Of a stretch of DNA of 64,000 nucleotides, positions 33,372-41,723 are shown piece after piece. The notes below the pieces were generated by a model, which saw only the letters and a program-made list of their open reading frames with translations, did no database searches and was not told the origin of the DNA. This stretch comes from Kribbella antiqua (lineage in GTDB: Bacteria; Actinomycetota; Actinomycetes; Propionibacteriales; Kribbellaceae): NCBI RefSeq assembly GCF_004345665.1, contig NZ_SLWR01000012.1, positions 1 to 64,000 on the forward strand, read 5' to 3'. Both the position numbers and the translations under genes were made by a program. Every line of letters begins with the position of its first letter. Position 1 is the stretch's first letter.

Positions 33372-34097
33372 GTGAGTACTCCGACGCCCCCAGGCGACGA
33401 CCAGAACGACCAGGACCGGCCGCAGGACACCCCTCGCGACGAGGAGCCGACCCGCCCGTACGGCGAGGAGCCCACTCGCCCGTACGGCGAGCAACCGGAA
33501 CAGCCCAGCCCGTACGGCGGACAGCCGGAACAGCCGAGCCCGTACGGCGAGCAGCCGGATCAGCCTGAGCAGCAAGGCCAGCCGGGGCAATACGGACAGC
33601 AGCAGCCGGGGCAGTACGGCCAGCAGCCTGGTGGCTATGGCCAACCGGGTCAGTACGGGCAGCCGGGTCAGTACGGGCAGCAGCCGGGTTATGGGCAGCA
33701 GCCTGGGCAGTACCCGGGTCAGCCCGGCTCGTATCCGGGTCAGCCCGGTGAGTACGGCCAGCCTGGCTACGGCCAGCAGCAGCCCTATGGTCAGCAGCCG
33801 GGCCAGTACGGTCAGCAGCCAGGCCAGTACGGTGCGTACGGCCAGTACCCGGGCCAGCCAGGCGGTTACGGCTACGGCGCGGCCCCGCAGAGCAACACCC
33901 CGATGGTGCTCTCGATCATCGGCATCGTCTTCTGGTTCTGCTGCGGCATCGTCTCGATCGCTCTCGGACTGTTTGCCCAGAGCAAGTTCCGCGAGCAGGG
34001 TCAGTCCGACACCCTGGCCAAGGTGGCCTGGATCGGAGGCATCGTCGCTCTGGGCCTGCAGATCGTCGGCGCCATCGTCAATTACTCGACGTCCTGA
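33372..34097 (+). CDS. DUF4190-like membrane protein with Gly/Gln/Tyr-rich N-terminus
   Basis: 241 residues from the GTG at 33372 (AAGGGA upstream). The first roughly 165 residues are low complexity, with PYGEQPEQPS and PGQYGQQ repeats. Two membrane spans follow (about 178-202 and 218-237), arranged as in DUF4190 proteins (SIIGIVFWFCCGIVSIALG ... AKVAWIGGIVALGLQIVGAI). It heads a group of four genes sharing the same type of N-terminal region. The disordered half may mediate clustering at the membrane, which is speculation. Confidence 0.7.
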   Translation: MSTPTPPGDDQNDQDRPQDTPRDEEPTRPYGEEPTRPYGEQPEQPSPYGGQPEQPSPYGEQPDQPEQQGQPGQYGQQQPGQYGQQPGGYGQPGQYGQPGQYGQQPGYGQQPGQYPGQPGSYPGQPGEYGQPGYGQQQPYGQQPGQYGQQPGQYGAYGQYPGQPGGYGYGAAPQSNTPMVLSIIGIVFWFCCGIVSIALGLFAQSKFREQGQSDTLAKVAWIGGIVALGLQIVGAIVNYSTS

Positions 34098-34117
34098 CCC
34101 CTTGGGCCGACGCGTGC

Positions 34118-34558
34118 TCAGTGCAGGTTGCGGGCGACGCCGTACACCAGCAGGAGGGCGATGATGCCCTTCACCGCCCAGTCGACCGCGCGGGGGCTCA
34201 TGGTCAGCCGGGGCAGCCGGATCAGGTGCAGCGATTCCAGCGACCAGGCAACCAATTGGTAGCCGACGGCAACACCGATGAGCGGGCCGAGCACCAGCAC
34301 CACCGGGTTGAAGTGCCAGGCGGCGTCCAGATCCCCACGCAGCAAGGCGGCGGCCATCCTGGTCGAACCGCAGAGTGGGCAGTTCAGCCCGGTGGTTGCG
34401 TGCAGTAGGCAAGGAATGCCGATCCGCCCGCCGGACAGCTGATAGACGCCGGCGAGAACGAAGCCGCCGGCACCGGCACCAGCCAGCCCCAGCACCCGGC
34501 GATCCAGCGGCCGGACTGGACCGGAAGGACGGAGTACGACGCTCTGCGAAACGCTCAC
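34118..34558 (-). CDS. DUF2752 membrane protein
   Basis: 146 residues. The DUF2752 core is evident: IPCLLHATTGLNCPLCGSTRM with its Cys residues, followed by LRGDLDAAWHFNP and two more spans. The GTG at 34556-34558 was chosen because TACCTT (34565-34570, minus strand) lies 6 bp upstream, giving a leaderless transcript. It is the only minus-strand gene within the RDD cluster. Function unknown. Confidence 0.8.
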   Translation of the reverse strand: MSVSQSVVLRPSGPVRPLDRRVLGLAGAGAGGFVLAGVYQLSGGRIGIPCLLHATTGLNCPLCGSTRMAAALLRGDLDAAWHFNPVVLVLGPLIGVAVGYQLVAWSLESLHLIRLPRLTMSPRAVDWAVKGIIALLLVYGVARNLH

Positions 34559-34662
34559 CGGACAAAGGTAACTCTCAATTCGTGGGATCCGCTGGCCGAG
34601 CTGAGCCGTCGGACCACTAGCCTGCAACCTACTCCTCATCGCATTTCACAGAAGGGATCGTC

Positions 34663-35379
34663 GTGAGCACTCCGACGCCACCGCCGGGTTACGGCCCGCA
34701 GGACCCGCAGCAGCCGGGTCAGTACGGCCAGCAGCCTGGCCAGTACGGACAGCCCCAGCAGCAGCCGGGTCAGCCGAGCCAGTACGGGCAGCAGCCCGGC
34801 TACGGCGGCCAGCAGCAGCCGGGGTACGGCCAGCAGCAGCCTGGGCAGTACGGGCAGCAGCAGCCTGGCTATCCGCAGCAGCCCGGTCAGTACGGGCAGC
34901 AGCCGGGCCAGTATGGGCAGCAGCAGCCGGGGTACGGCTACGGGCAGCAGTACGGCCAGCCGGGCTTCGGCGGAGTGCCGGGCAACCTGGCCACCTGGCC
35001 GGTCCGAGTCGGCGCCATGCTGATCGACATCGTCATCTACGGCGTGCCGGCTGGTATCGGCAACGCTCTGACCAGCAACGACGGTGGCGCCGCCGCCATC
35101 GGCTGGATCTTCCTGCTGATCGGCCTCGGCCTCTGGATCTACAACCGCTGGGTGCAGCAGGGCCAGACCGGCCAGAGCTGGGGCAAGAAGGTCGTCGGCC
35201 TGAAGCTGGTCGGCGCCGACACCGGCCAGAACGTCGGCGTCGGCAAGGCCGCGCTGCGCGACATCACCCACTTCCTGGACGGCCTGCCGTGCTACGTCGG
35301 CTACCTGTGGCCGCTGTGGGACGAGAAGAAGCAGACCTTCGCGGACAAGATCAACAACACCTACGTCATCAAGCTCTGA
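34663..35379 (+). CDS. RDD membrane protein, paralogue A
   Basis: 238 residues. The first 100 are PGQYGQQ/PGYGQQQ repeats. The RDD domain (about 108-238) begins LATWPVRVGAMLIDIVIYG, has two to three spans, the G-Q-S-W-G-K-K-V-V-G loop, and ends CYVGYLWPLWDEKKQTFADKI. GTG start with AAGGGA upstream. Followed by a hairpin and two further paralogues in the same orientation. Confidence 0.85.
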   Translation: MSTPTPPPGYGPQDPQQPGQYGQQPGQYGQPQQQPGQPSQYGQQPGYGGQQQPGYGQQQPGQYGQQQPGYPQQPGQYGQQPGQYGQQQPGYGYGQQYGQPGFGGVPGNLATWPVRVGAMLIDIVIYGVPAGIGNALTSNDGGAAAIGWIFLLIGLGLWIYNRWVQQGQTGQSWGKKVVGLKLVGADTGQNVGVGKAALRDITHFLDGLPCYVGYLWPLWDEKKQTFADKINNTYVIKL

Positions 35380-35401
35380 CGTCGGTATCGCGACACCCCG
35401 G

Positions 35402-35429
35402 ACGCCGTGGCCTGATCAGGCCGCGGCGT
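35402..35429 (+). terminator. Hairpin between RDD paralogues A and B
   Basis: A nearly perfect palindrome (35402-35429, one G:U pair) in the 82-bp gap, suggesting separate or attenuated transcription of paralogue B. Confidence 0.5.
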
Positions 35430-35461
35430 TCGGCGTTGCCGAGCCCCAGAAAGGACCGCAG

Positions 35462-36049
35462 GTGACCACCCCTCCGTCAGGCCCGTACGACGGCCACAAC
35501 CAGTACCCGCCAGGGCAGCCGGGCCAGTTCCAACCGGGGCAGCCGGGTGGACAGTACAACCCGCAGGGCTACAACCCCTACGGGCAAAGCCCATACGGCC
35601 AGGGTTATGGCTACGGCTATGCCCCTCCCGGCCAGCTCGCCGGCTGGCCGATCCGGGTTGGCGCTTCGTTACTGGACTCCCTGCTCCTGATCGTCCCGAC
35701 GGTCCTCGGCTACGTCGTCGCCCTGATCATCGAGCAGGGCGGCGAACTCGGTCCGGCCGGCGGGGTCGCGATCGGCATCGGCTACCTCGCAGCCTTCGGG
35801 CTCTGGGTCTGGAACCGGGTGATCCGGCAGGGCCGCACCGGTCAGTCCCTCGGCAAGCAGGTCACCGGCCTGACCATCGTGCACGCGGAGACCGGTCAGC
35901 TCATCGGTGTCGGCTCCACTCTCGGCCGCGAACTGCTGTCGGCCGTCTTCAACAACTTCTGCATTCTCAACGTTCTCTGGCCGCTCTGGGACGACAAGCA
36001 GCAGACCTGGCACGACAAGGTCGTCAACGACGTCGTCATCCGCAGTTGA
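35462..36049 (+). CDS. RDD membrane protein, paralogue B
   Basis: 195 residues with a shorter disordered N-terminus (about 60 residues, PPGQPGQFQPGQPGG type) and an RDD domain starting LAGWPIRVGASLLDSLLL. It ends NVLWPLWDDKQQTWHDKVV. The GTG at 35462 follows AAAGGA. Very similar C-terminus to paralogue C, pointing to tandem duplication. Confidence 0.85.
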   Translation: MTTPPSGPYDGHNQYPPGQPGQFQPGQPGGQYNPQGYNPYGQSPYGQGYGYGYAPPGQLAGWPIRVGASLLDSLLLIVPTVLGYVVALIIEQGGELGPAGGVAIGIGYLAAFGLWVWNRVIRQGRTGQSLGKQVTGLTIVHAETGQLIGVGSTLGRELLSAVFNNFCILNVLWPLWDDKQQTWHDKVVNDVVIRS

Positions 36050-36090
36050 CGCAATAGCATGCCAGGACCCCCTCAAGAGATGGATTCGAC

Positions 36091-36753
36091 ATGAGTACAC
36101 CGACACCGCCTCCGGGCGGATATGGCCAGCCGCAGGGACAGCCGCCGTACGGGCAGCCCCAGCCCCAGTACGGTCAACCGCAGTACGGTCAGCAGGGCTA
36201 CCCGGGTCAGCCGCAGCCGGGCTACGGCCCGCCACAAGGCCAAGCGCCGTACGGGCAGCCTCCCTACGGCCAGCCGCAGTACGGCGGTTACGGCTACGCA
36301 CCCAGCGCCCCACTCGCCGACTGGGGGCCGCGGGTCGGCGCCTACCTGATCGACGGTCTGGTCAGCTCGATCCCGCTTCTCATCGGCTACGGCGTCTTCA
36401 TCGCGAACGTCGCCGAGCGGGCCAAGCACACGTACCCAGACGATCAGCCGGAGGCGTACGCGATCATCGTCCTCGTCATCGGCCTGCTGATCAGCTTCGG
36501 CATCGGCCTGTGGAACCGGGTGTTCCGGCAGGGCAAGACCGGGCAGAGCGTCGGCAAGAGCGCGCTGCACCTGAAGCTGGTCGACACCAACACCTACCAG
36601 CCCGTGGGCGCCGGCAAGGCGTTCCTGCGCGAGCTCCTCGCCGGCATCTTCAACAACGCCTGCTTCCTGAACCTGCTCTGGCCGCTGTGGGACGACAAGA
36701 AGCAGACCTGGCACGACAAGGTCGTGACGACCTACGTCATCAAGTCTGACTAG
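36091..36753 (+). CDS. RDD membrane protein, paralogue C
   Basis: 220 residues. N-terminal PQYGQPQYGQQGYPG repeats (about 1-75), then an RDD domain (ADWGPRVGAYLIDGLVSS ... GQSVGKSALHLKL ... LNLLWPLWDDKKQTWHDKVVT). The repeat type is closest to that of the RDD protein at 11.6 kb. Its stop overlaps that of the convergent gene by 4 bp. Confidence 0.85.
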   Translation: MSTPTPPPGGYGQPQGQPPYGQPQPQYGQPQYGQQGYPGQPQPGYGPPQGQAPYGQPPYGQPQYGGYGYAPSAPLADWGPRVGAYLIDGLVSSIPLLIGYGVFIANVAERAKHTYPDDQPEAYAIIVLVIGLLISFGIGLWNRVFRQGKTGQSVGKSALHLKLVDTNTYQPVGAGKAFLRELLAGIFNNACFLNLLWPLWDDKKQTWHDKVVTTYVIKSD

Positions 36754-37304
36754 CGCGACAGCAGGAACCCCGCGCAGGTCACCGACCACAGGACGCTGGT
36801 GAAGGTGCCGATGATGAAGCGCTCCGCCACGGCCTGTGGGGTGACCGAAGCGGGCTGGTCCGGGCTGCGCAACTCGGGATAGCGGGCCAGGCCTTTGATG
36901 GCCAGCACGATCGCCAGCCCCTCCGGCCAGCCCGCTACCAGCGCCGCGTAGATGGCGCCGCGCTCGAGCGCACCGATCAGCGCGCCGCCACGCAGCACCT
37001 CACCGGCCTTCTGCGTCGACTGCGCTCTCGTGTTGCCCCGGTCCACCAAAGCCAGCACAGACGTCGTCAGCGGGCCGCCGCCGGTGACAGCGAGCCCTCC
37101 GGCCACCAGGAGCAGCACGTTCCACCAGCGCTCGCTCCAGCCCTCAACGCCGTCGCCTGCCAGCAGCAGGAGGCCGATCGCGATCAGACCGGCCAGCATG
37201 ACCGCGCTGAGCACTATCTGGATTGTTGAGCCGGCCTTGGGCACCCACGCCAGTACGGCAAAGACCAGGCCGGCAGCGGTCAACGACAGGACCAGTGCCG
37301 TCAC
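36750..37304 (-). CDS. Membrane protein coupled to the SatD-like gene
   Basis: 184 residues with five or six membrane spans. The conserved-looking middle (RGGALIGALERGAIYAALVAGWPEGLAIVLAIKGLARYPELR) contains charged residues within spans. GTG start; it overlaps the upstream SatD-like stop by 4 bp, so translation is coupled. I recall no named family. Paired membrane/SatD-like genes occur in other bacteria, which suggests a joint function. Confidence 0.65.
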   Translation of the reverse strand: MTALVLSLTAAGLVFAVLAWVPKAGSTIQIVLSAVMLAGLIAIGLLLLAGDGVEGWSERWWNVLLLVAGGLAVTGGGPLTTSVLALVDRGNTRAQSTQKAGEVLRGGALIGALERGAIYAALVAGWPEGLAIVLAIKGLARYPELRSPDQPASVTPQAVAERFIIGTFTSVLWSVTCAGFLLSR

Positions 37305-37900
37305 GCAGCAGCCCCAGCGTCCAGCAACTCGGCCGCCAGCACCCGTCCACGCTGTTCCTCGGCGAACCCGGCCGCCTGCGCCCGCTGGGTCACTGCGGAC
37401 TGGCTGATCCCCAGCTTCACGCCAATCTCCCGTCTGGTGAGTCCCTCGGCCAGCAGGTCCGCCACGGCCCAGCCGCGGTCGCTACGCCGCCGCAGCACCG
37501 ATGCCATCAGCCACAGTACGGTCTCCACCTGCTCGGCGACGTGTGGATCGGAGCCGACCACGTTGACGTGGTGCGGGCTCGACTTGGCCCGGTTCACCGC
37601 CTCCCGCGCGTACACGAACGCCTCCCCGCTGCCTGCTCTCGTACTGCGTGGCAGGGGCTGGGCGACCTCGCCGATGCCGAGCCCGACGTACCACGTGTCC
37701 GAGCGGAGCAGCTGGACGATGACGTCGATGGTGGCGCGTGCCTCCGAGAGCACGCCCTGCACCTCGTCGCCGGCCGTCCGCTCGAACTTGCGGAGCAACC
37801 CGGTCCGCCGCGGCCGGCGGTTCAGGCTGTTCAGTAGCTCGGGTACGAGATCGGTCATGCTGCGGCTGCCGCGCTGATCTACCGTGAGAACGAAGACCAT
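37301..37900 (-). CDS. SatD-like protein with C-terminal helix-turn-helix
   Basis: 199 residues from the ATG at 37898-37900 (AAGGAGGTG upstream, the strongest ribosome site in this region). The first 140 residues resemble SatD (VLTVDQRGSRS, LRKFERTAGDEVQGVL, WYVGLGIGEVAQPLP, GEAFVYAREAVNRAK); SatD was named in the Streptococcus mutans acid-tolerance sat operon. A helix-turn-helix ends the protein (GLTRREIGVKLGISQSAVTQR). It may be a DNA-binding regulator of its own operon. Confidence 0.65.
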   Translation of the reverse strand: MVFVLTVDQRGSRSMTDLVPELLNSLNRRPRRTGLLRKFERTAGDEVQGVLSEARATIDVIVQLLRSDTWYVGLGIGEVAQPLPRSTRAGSGEAFVYAREAVNRAKSSPHHVNVVGSDPHVAEQVETVLWLMASVLRRRSDRGWAVADLLAEGLTRREIGVKLGISQSAVTQRAQAAGFAEEQRGRVLAAELLDAGAAA

Positions 37901-37942
37901 CGCCCTGCACCTCCTTCCCGACGCGGTTAAGGCTACAGTCTT

Positions 37943-37958
37943 ATTCACGTAGAGTGAA
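37943..37958. promoter_or_regulatory. Palindrome upstream of the SatD-like operon
   Basis: ATTCAC and GTGAA arms around a 5-bp centre (TTCAC 37944-37948, GTGAA 37954-37958). It lies 43 bp before the SatD-like start in the promoter zone. A candidate operator, possibly for the SatD-like protein's own helix-turn-helix. Confidence 0.35.
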
Positions 37959-38092
37959 GGAAAAAACCTGAATCGGTTCACCCGATCACTCGCAGTGACC
38001 GCCCCACAGGCCGCCGATCTTCCCATTCTCCGGCGATTCCGGACCTCCTAGCATCTCGACTCGCGATCCACTTCACACGGAGTCAGCAGGGA

Positions 38093-38185
38093 CCGGACCG
38101 CCAGGCCATCACAACTGAACCGCGCCACCGCCTTCCAGCGTGGACGGGACCTGCACGCGGCGAATGTGATGGCCTGGCGGTTCGG
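38093..38185 (-). repeat. 21-bp inverted repeat downstream of thiC
   Basis: Arms 38093-38113 and 38165-38185 pair perfectly except for one G:U, enclosing 51 bp. It begins 4 bp after the thiC stop. It may be a thiC terminator, but the wide loop is unusual. The 288-bp gap between the two genes otherwise holds the SatD-like promoter. Confidence 0.7.
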
Positions 38186-38188
38186 AAC

Positions 38189-39814
38189 CTAGTCGGCCAG
38201 CGGCAAGTACAGCTTGCCGTCGTGTGCGCGGAACGTGTCGGACATCTCGGCGAAGCCGGCCTCGATCGCCTCGGCCGAGGTCAGGCCCTTCTCCTCGGCG
38301 TACGCGCGAATGTCGGCGGTGATCCGCATCGAGCAGAACTTGGGCCCGCACATCGAGCAGAAGTGCGCGGTCTTCGCCGGTTCGGCCGGCAGCGTCTGGT
38401 CGTGGTACGACCGCGCGGTGTCCGGATCCAGTGACAGGTTGAACTGGTCCTCCCAGCGGAACTCGAACCTTGCCTTGGACAACGTGTCGTCCCAGTCCTG
38501 TGCACCTGGGTGTCCCTTGGCCAGATCGGCAGCGTGGGCAGCGATCTTGTAGGTGATGACACCTGTCTTCACGTCGTCGCGGTCCGGCAGGCCGAGGTGT
38601 TCCTTCGGCGTGACGTAGCAGAGCATCGCCGTACCCAGCCAGCCGATCTGGGCCGCGCCGATCGCGCTGGTGATGTGGTCGTAGGCCGGCGCCACATCAG
38701 TTGCCAACGGCCCCAATGTGTAAAACGGCGCCTCGCCGCAGAGCTCCTCCTCGAGCCGCACGTTCTCGGCGATCTTGTGCATCGGCACGTGGCCCGGTCC
38801 TTCGATCATGACCTGCACATCATGTTCCCAGGCGATCTTTGTCAGCTCGCCCAGCGTCCGCAGCTCGGCGAACTGCGCCGCGTCGTTGGCGTCCGCGATC
38901 GATCCCGGCCGCAATCCGTCGCCGAGCGAGAACGTCACGTCGTACGCACGCAGGATCTCGCAGAGCTCGGCGAAATGCGTGTACAGGAAGGACTCCTGGT
39001 GATGCGCGAGACACCACGCCGCCATGATCGAACCGCCACGCGACACGATGCCGGTGACCCGCCGCGCGGTCAGCGGGACATACCGCAGCAGGACGCCGGC
39101 ATGCACCGTCATGTAGTCCACGCCCTGCTCGCACTGCTCGATCACCGTGTCGCGGTAGACCTCCCAGGACAGCGCGGCCGGGTCGCCCTTCACCTTCTCC
39201 AGCGCCTGGTAGAGCGGAACCGTCCCGATCGGCACCGGTGAGTTGCGCAAGATCCACTCGCGCGTCTCGTGGATGTTCTTGCCGGTGGACAGATCCATCA
39301 CCGTGTCCGCGCCCCAGCGGGTCGCCCAGACGAGCTTCTCGACCTCTTCCTCGATCGAGCTGGTGACGGCGGAGTTGCCGATGTTCGCGTTCACCTTCAC
39401 CAGGAACTTCTTGCCGATGATCATCGGCTCGGACTCCGGGTGCCGCCGGTTCGCCGGGATCACCGCCCGGCCGCGCGCCACCTCGTCCCGCACGAACTCG
39501 GGGTCGACTCCCTCGCGGATGGCGACGTACCTCATCTCCTCGGTGATGGTCCCGGCCCGCGCGTGACCCAGCTGGGTGAGCGGCTCGCGCGCCGCGATCC
39601 ACTCCCGCCGCAGCGCGGGCAGACCCTCCTGTACGTCGATCTGCGCGCCGGCGTCGGTGTACGGGCCGGAGGTGTCGTACAGGTCGAAGTGTTCGCCAGT
39701 GGTGAGGTGGACTCGGCGGGCGGGGACGCCCAGCTCGCCGCGGTAGATCTTCTCCGAGCCCGAGATCGGGCCGGTGGTGACAGACGGCCGGACAGAATTT
39801 CCGATGGTTGTCAC
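38189..39814 (-). CDS. thiC: Phosphomethylpyrimidine synthase ThiC
   Basis: 541 residues. A radical-SAM enzyme that converts aminoimidazole ribotide to the thiamine pyrimidine. The C-terminal iron-sulfur motif CSMCGPKFC gives Cys486, Cys489 and Cys494. Other signatures include NANIGNSAV, MDLSTGKNIHETREWI and GPLATDVAPAYDH. The E. coli-type N-terminal extension is reduced. GTG start at 39812-39814, directly below a TPP riboswitch. No other thi genes are in the window. Confidence 0.97.
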   Translation of the reverse strand: MTTIGNSVRPSVTTGPISGSEKIYRGELGVPARRVHLTTGEHFDLYDTSGPYTDAGAQIDVQEGLPALRREWIAAREPLTQLGHARAGTITEEMRYVAIREGVDPEFVRDEVARGRAVIPANRRHPESEPMIIGKKFLVKVNANIGNSAVTSSIEEEVEKLVWATRWGADTVMDLSTGKNIHETREWILRNSPVPIGTVPLYQALEKVKGDPAALSWEVYRDTVIEQCEQGVDYMTVHAGVLLRYVPLTARRVTGIVSRGGSIMAAWCLAHHQESFLYTHFAELCEILRAYDVTFSLGDGLRPGSIADANDAAQFAELRTLGELTKIAWEHDVQVMIEGPGHVPMHKIAENVRLEEELCGEAPFYTLGPLATDVAPAYDHITSAIGAAQIGWLGTAMLCYVTPKEHLGLPDRDDVKTGVITYKIAAHAADLAKGHPGAQDWDDTLSKARFEFRWEDQFNLSLDPDTARSYHDQTLPAEPAKTAHFCSMCGPKFCSMRITADIRAYAEEKGLTSAEAIEAGFAEMSDTFRAHDGKLYLPLAD

Positions 39815-39821
39815 GATGCTG

Positions 39822-39948
39822 CTCCCTACGCCGGAATTACCCGGACAGGTTCGGCGGTCGGCGGCGCCGGTTCGCCCAACCTGGTCAGATCTCCAGGGGT
39901 GCGCAGTCCAGCCGCCCTCTCAGCCCACTACGGTGCGAGCTCCCGCGT
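39822..39948 (-). ncRNA. TPP riboswitch (THI element) controlling thiC
   Basis: Read on the minus strand, the conserved parts appear in order: GCGGGAGCTCG at the 5' side, GGGCTGAGAGGG, and GAACCTGTCCGGGTAAT followed by CCGGCGTAGGGAGC, about 7 bp before the thiC GTG. Between the CTGAGA and GAACCTG parts there is an extended P3 arm of about 60 nt. Thiamine pyrophosphate should repress thiC; the closeness to the GTG suggests control of translation start. Confidence 0.93.
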
Positions 39949-40032
39949 TCTCGAGTTGTCGCCAGCCACCTTAACGGTGGCCGGCGGCCGGGTCCGTGGG
40001 GCGCGTCACGTCCGCGGGTTGCCCGCACCCGG

Positions 40033-40038
40033 TAGCGT
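40033..40038 (+). promoter_or_regulatory. -10 box of a leaderless plsC promoter
   Basis: TAGCGT followed by 6 bp and the ATG at 40045. Confidence 0.45.
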
Positions 40039-40044
40039 TCGGGA

Positions 40045-40791
40045 ATGCGAGACCTCGTGTATCCGCCGGTTGTCGGCTTCGCCCGGACGGCGTTCAAGGT
40101 GCTGGACCTGAAGTTCCAGCTCACCGGGACGGAGAACGTGCCGCGGACCGGTGGCGCGGTGATCGCTCTCAACCACATCAGCTACGTCGACTTCGTGCTC
40201 GGTGGGTTCGGCGCGCTGCCGAGCAAGCGGCTGGTCCGGTTCATGGCCAAGGAGGTCCTGTTCCGCAACCGGATCTCCGGGCCGCTGATGCGCGGGATGC
40301 ACCACATCCCGGTGGACCGCGCGGCCGGTACGGCGTCGTACCGGCAGGCGATCCGCTATCTGCAGGCGGGTGAGGTGGTCGGCGTGTTCCCGGAGGCGAC
40401 GATCAGCCGGTCGTTCGAGCTGAAGGAGTTCAAGTCGGGCGCGGTCCGGATGGCCGCGGAGGCCGCCGTACCGGTGATCCCGCTGATCCTGTGGGGAACG
40501 CAGCGGATGCTGACCAAGGACCATCCGCGCGACTTCTCCCGGCATCGCACCATTGCGATCAACGTCGGTACGCCGATCACCGTCACGCCCGCCGACGACC
40601 CGGCCGAGGCGACCGCACACCTGCGCTCGACGATGGCCGGGATGCTCGACTCGACCATCCGCGCGTACCCCGAGCAGCCCGCGGGTGCCTGGTGGCTGCC
40701 CGCGTCGTACGGCGGTGGGGCGCCGACCCCGGCGGAGGCCGAGCGGCTCGACAAGGAGGAACTCGCCCGCCGCGCCGAGCGGAAGAAATAG
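40045..40791 (+). CDS. PlsC-type 1-acylglycerol-3-phosphate acyltransferase
   Basis: 248 residues with the catalytic NHxxxxD motif (Asn43-His44 ... Asp49 in NHISYVD), the FPEATISRSFEL block that binds glycerol phosphate, and VIPLILWGTQR. It should acylate lysophosphatidic acid in phospholipid synthesis; another lysolipid substrate is possible. The C-terminus is rich in Glu/Lys (AEAERLDKEELARRAERKK). Leaderless ATG. Confidence 0.9.
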   Translation: MRDLVYPPVVGFARTAFKVLDLKFQLTGTENVPRTGGAVIALNHISYVDFVLGGFGALPSKRLVRFMAKEVLFRNRISGPLMRGMHHIPVDRAAGTASYRQAIRYLQAGEVVGVFPEATISRSFELKEFKSGAVRMAAEAAVPVIPLILWGTQRMLTKDHPRDFSRHRTIAINVGTPITVTPADDPAEATAHLRSTMAGMLDSTIRAYPEQPAGAWWLPASYGGGAPTPAEAERLDKEELARRAERKK

Positions 40792-40812
40792 CCCGGCCAC
40801 GCCGGAAAAGTG

Positions 40813-40830
40813 GTCCACCCGGAGGTGGAC
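40813..40830 (+). terminator. Small hairpin after plsC
   Basis: A 7-bp stem (40813-40819 with 40824-40830) with a 4-nt loop, 22 bp after the stop. Confidence 0.45.
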
Positions 40831-40955
40831 AAGACCTTGACCCCGCGTCGGCGTGAGGGTACGAAGGTCACTTGTTGTTGACGATGCAGGAACCTGGGGG
40901 GTCCCTGTGATGGCGGCCGGGCGGGTCGTCGTACTCAGGTGGGTGGGGAAAGGTC

Positions 40956-41480
40956 GTGTCGGAAAGACCCGAAGAGCTGCGTCTCTTCGAACCGGGAACG
41001 CTGACGGTGGCGCCGTACGTCGCCGAGGACATCCCGGACGCGGGAACATTCTTCGTGGACTGGGCGGTCCGGGATCTCAACCCGGACCAGGCGCTGGAGG
41101 TGGAGTCGGCGGTGAACGGCCGGCGCTGCCAGAACGGCTGGTTCCCGCTGGAGAGCCTGGACAGCATCGGCCAGCGCGGGTTCTGGCGCGGGCCGCTGAC
41201 CTACCTGGCGCGGATGACGTCGGACGACGCGGAGATCATGCAGGACTGGGCCGCGAGCGGCCTCACTGGCGAGTCCCGCAGCCGGATCGAGGCCACGGTG
41301 AACCACCTGCTCTACCAGCAGGGTCATGCGGCCGCGGCGACCTGGGCGGTCGCCGTCCGGCCGCAGACCTACCTCGACGCCGCTGCCCTCGGTGACCGGC
41401 TGGCCGAGGCGTGGGAGTACAACCTCGGCGCCATCCGCCCCAAGGACGTCGTCAAGTCCGTACGCCGCTGGAACCGCTAG
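40956..41480 (+). CDS. Uncharacterised soluble protein
   Basis: 174 residues from the GTG at 40956 (AAGG upstream). No signal peptide or spans. Motifs visible include FFVDWAVRDLNPDQALEVESAVNG, GQRGFWRGPLTYL and the Trp-rich end AWEYNLGAIRPKDVVKSVRRW. I do not recognise the family. Its stop overlaps that of the convergent small membrane gene by 4 bp. Confidence 0.6.
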   Translation: MSERPEELRLFEPGTLTVAPYVAEDIPDAGTFFVDWAVRDLNPDQALEVESAVNGRRCQNGWFPLESLDSIGQRGFWRGPLTYLARMTSDDAEIMQDWAASGLTGESRSRIEATVNHLLYQQGHAAAATWAVAVRPQTYLDAAALGDRLAEAWEYNLGAIRPKDVVKSVRRWNR

Positions 41481-41710
41481 TGGAACTGCGGAATGATCAG
41501 GTACAGCCCGTAGAGCACCGCGGCTAGGCAGGCGGCGAAACACAGCGCGGCCACTGCGGCGTCGAGTGCCGCCGGCTGCCGCTTCTCGTCGATCGCCACC
41601 GCCCGGCGCGACATGGCGGTCACTCCGAACGCGAACAGTACGGCGAGTCCGACCCCGAACAGCAGGCTGACCAGGGCGACCTCACCGAGCGCGGTCCAGT
41701 CGATGTGCAT
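41477..41710 (-). CDS. Small membrane protein downstream of pit
   Basis: 77 residues with two membrane spans (about 10-33 and 52-73) separated by a charged loop (RRAVAIDEKRQPA). The ATG at 41708-41710 has a GAGAGGAGT site. It lies 13 bp after the pit stop on the same strand, so it is probably cotranscribed with the phosphate carriers. No family recognised. Confidence 0.65.
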   Translation of the reverse strand: MHIDWTALGEVALVSLLFGVGLAVLFAFGVTAMSRRAVAIDEKRQPAALDAAVAALCFAACLAAVLYGLYLIIPQFH

Positions 41711-41723
41711 CGTCGTACTCCTC

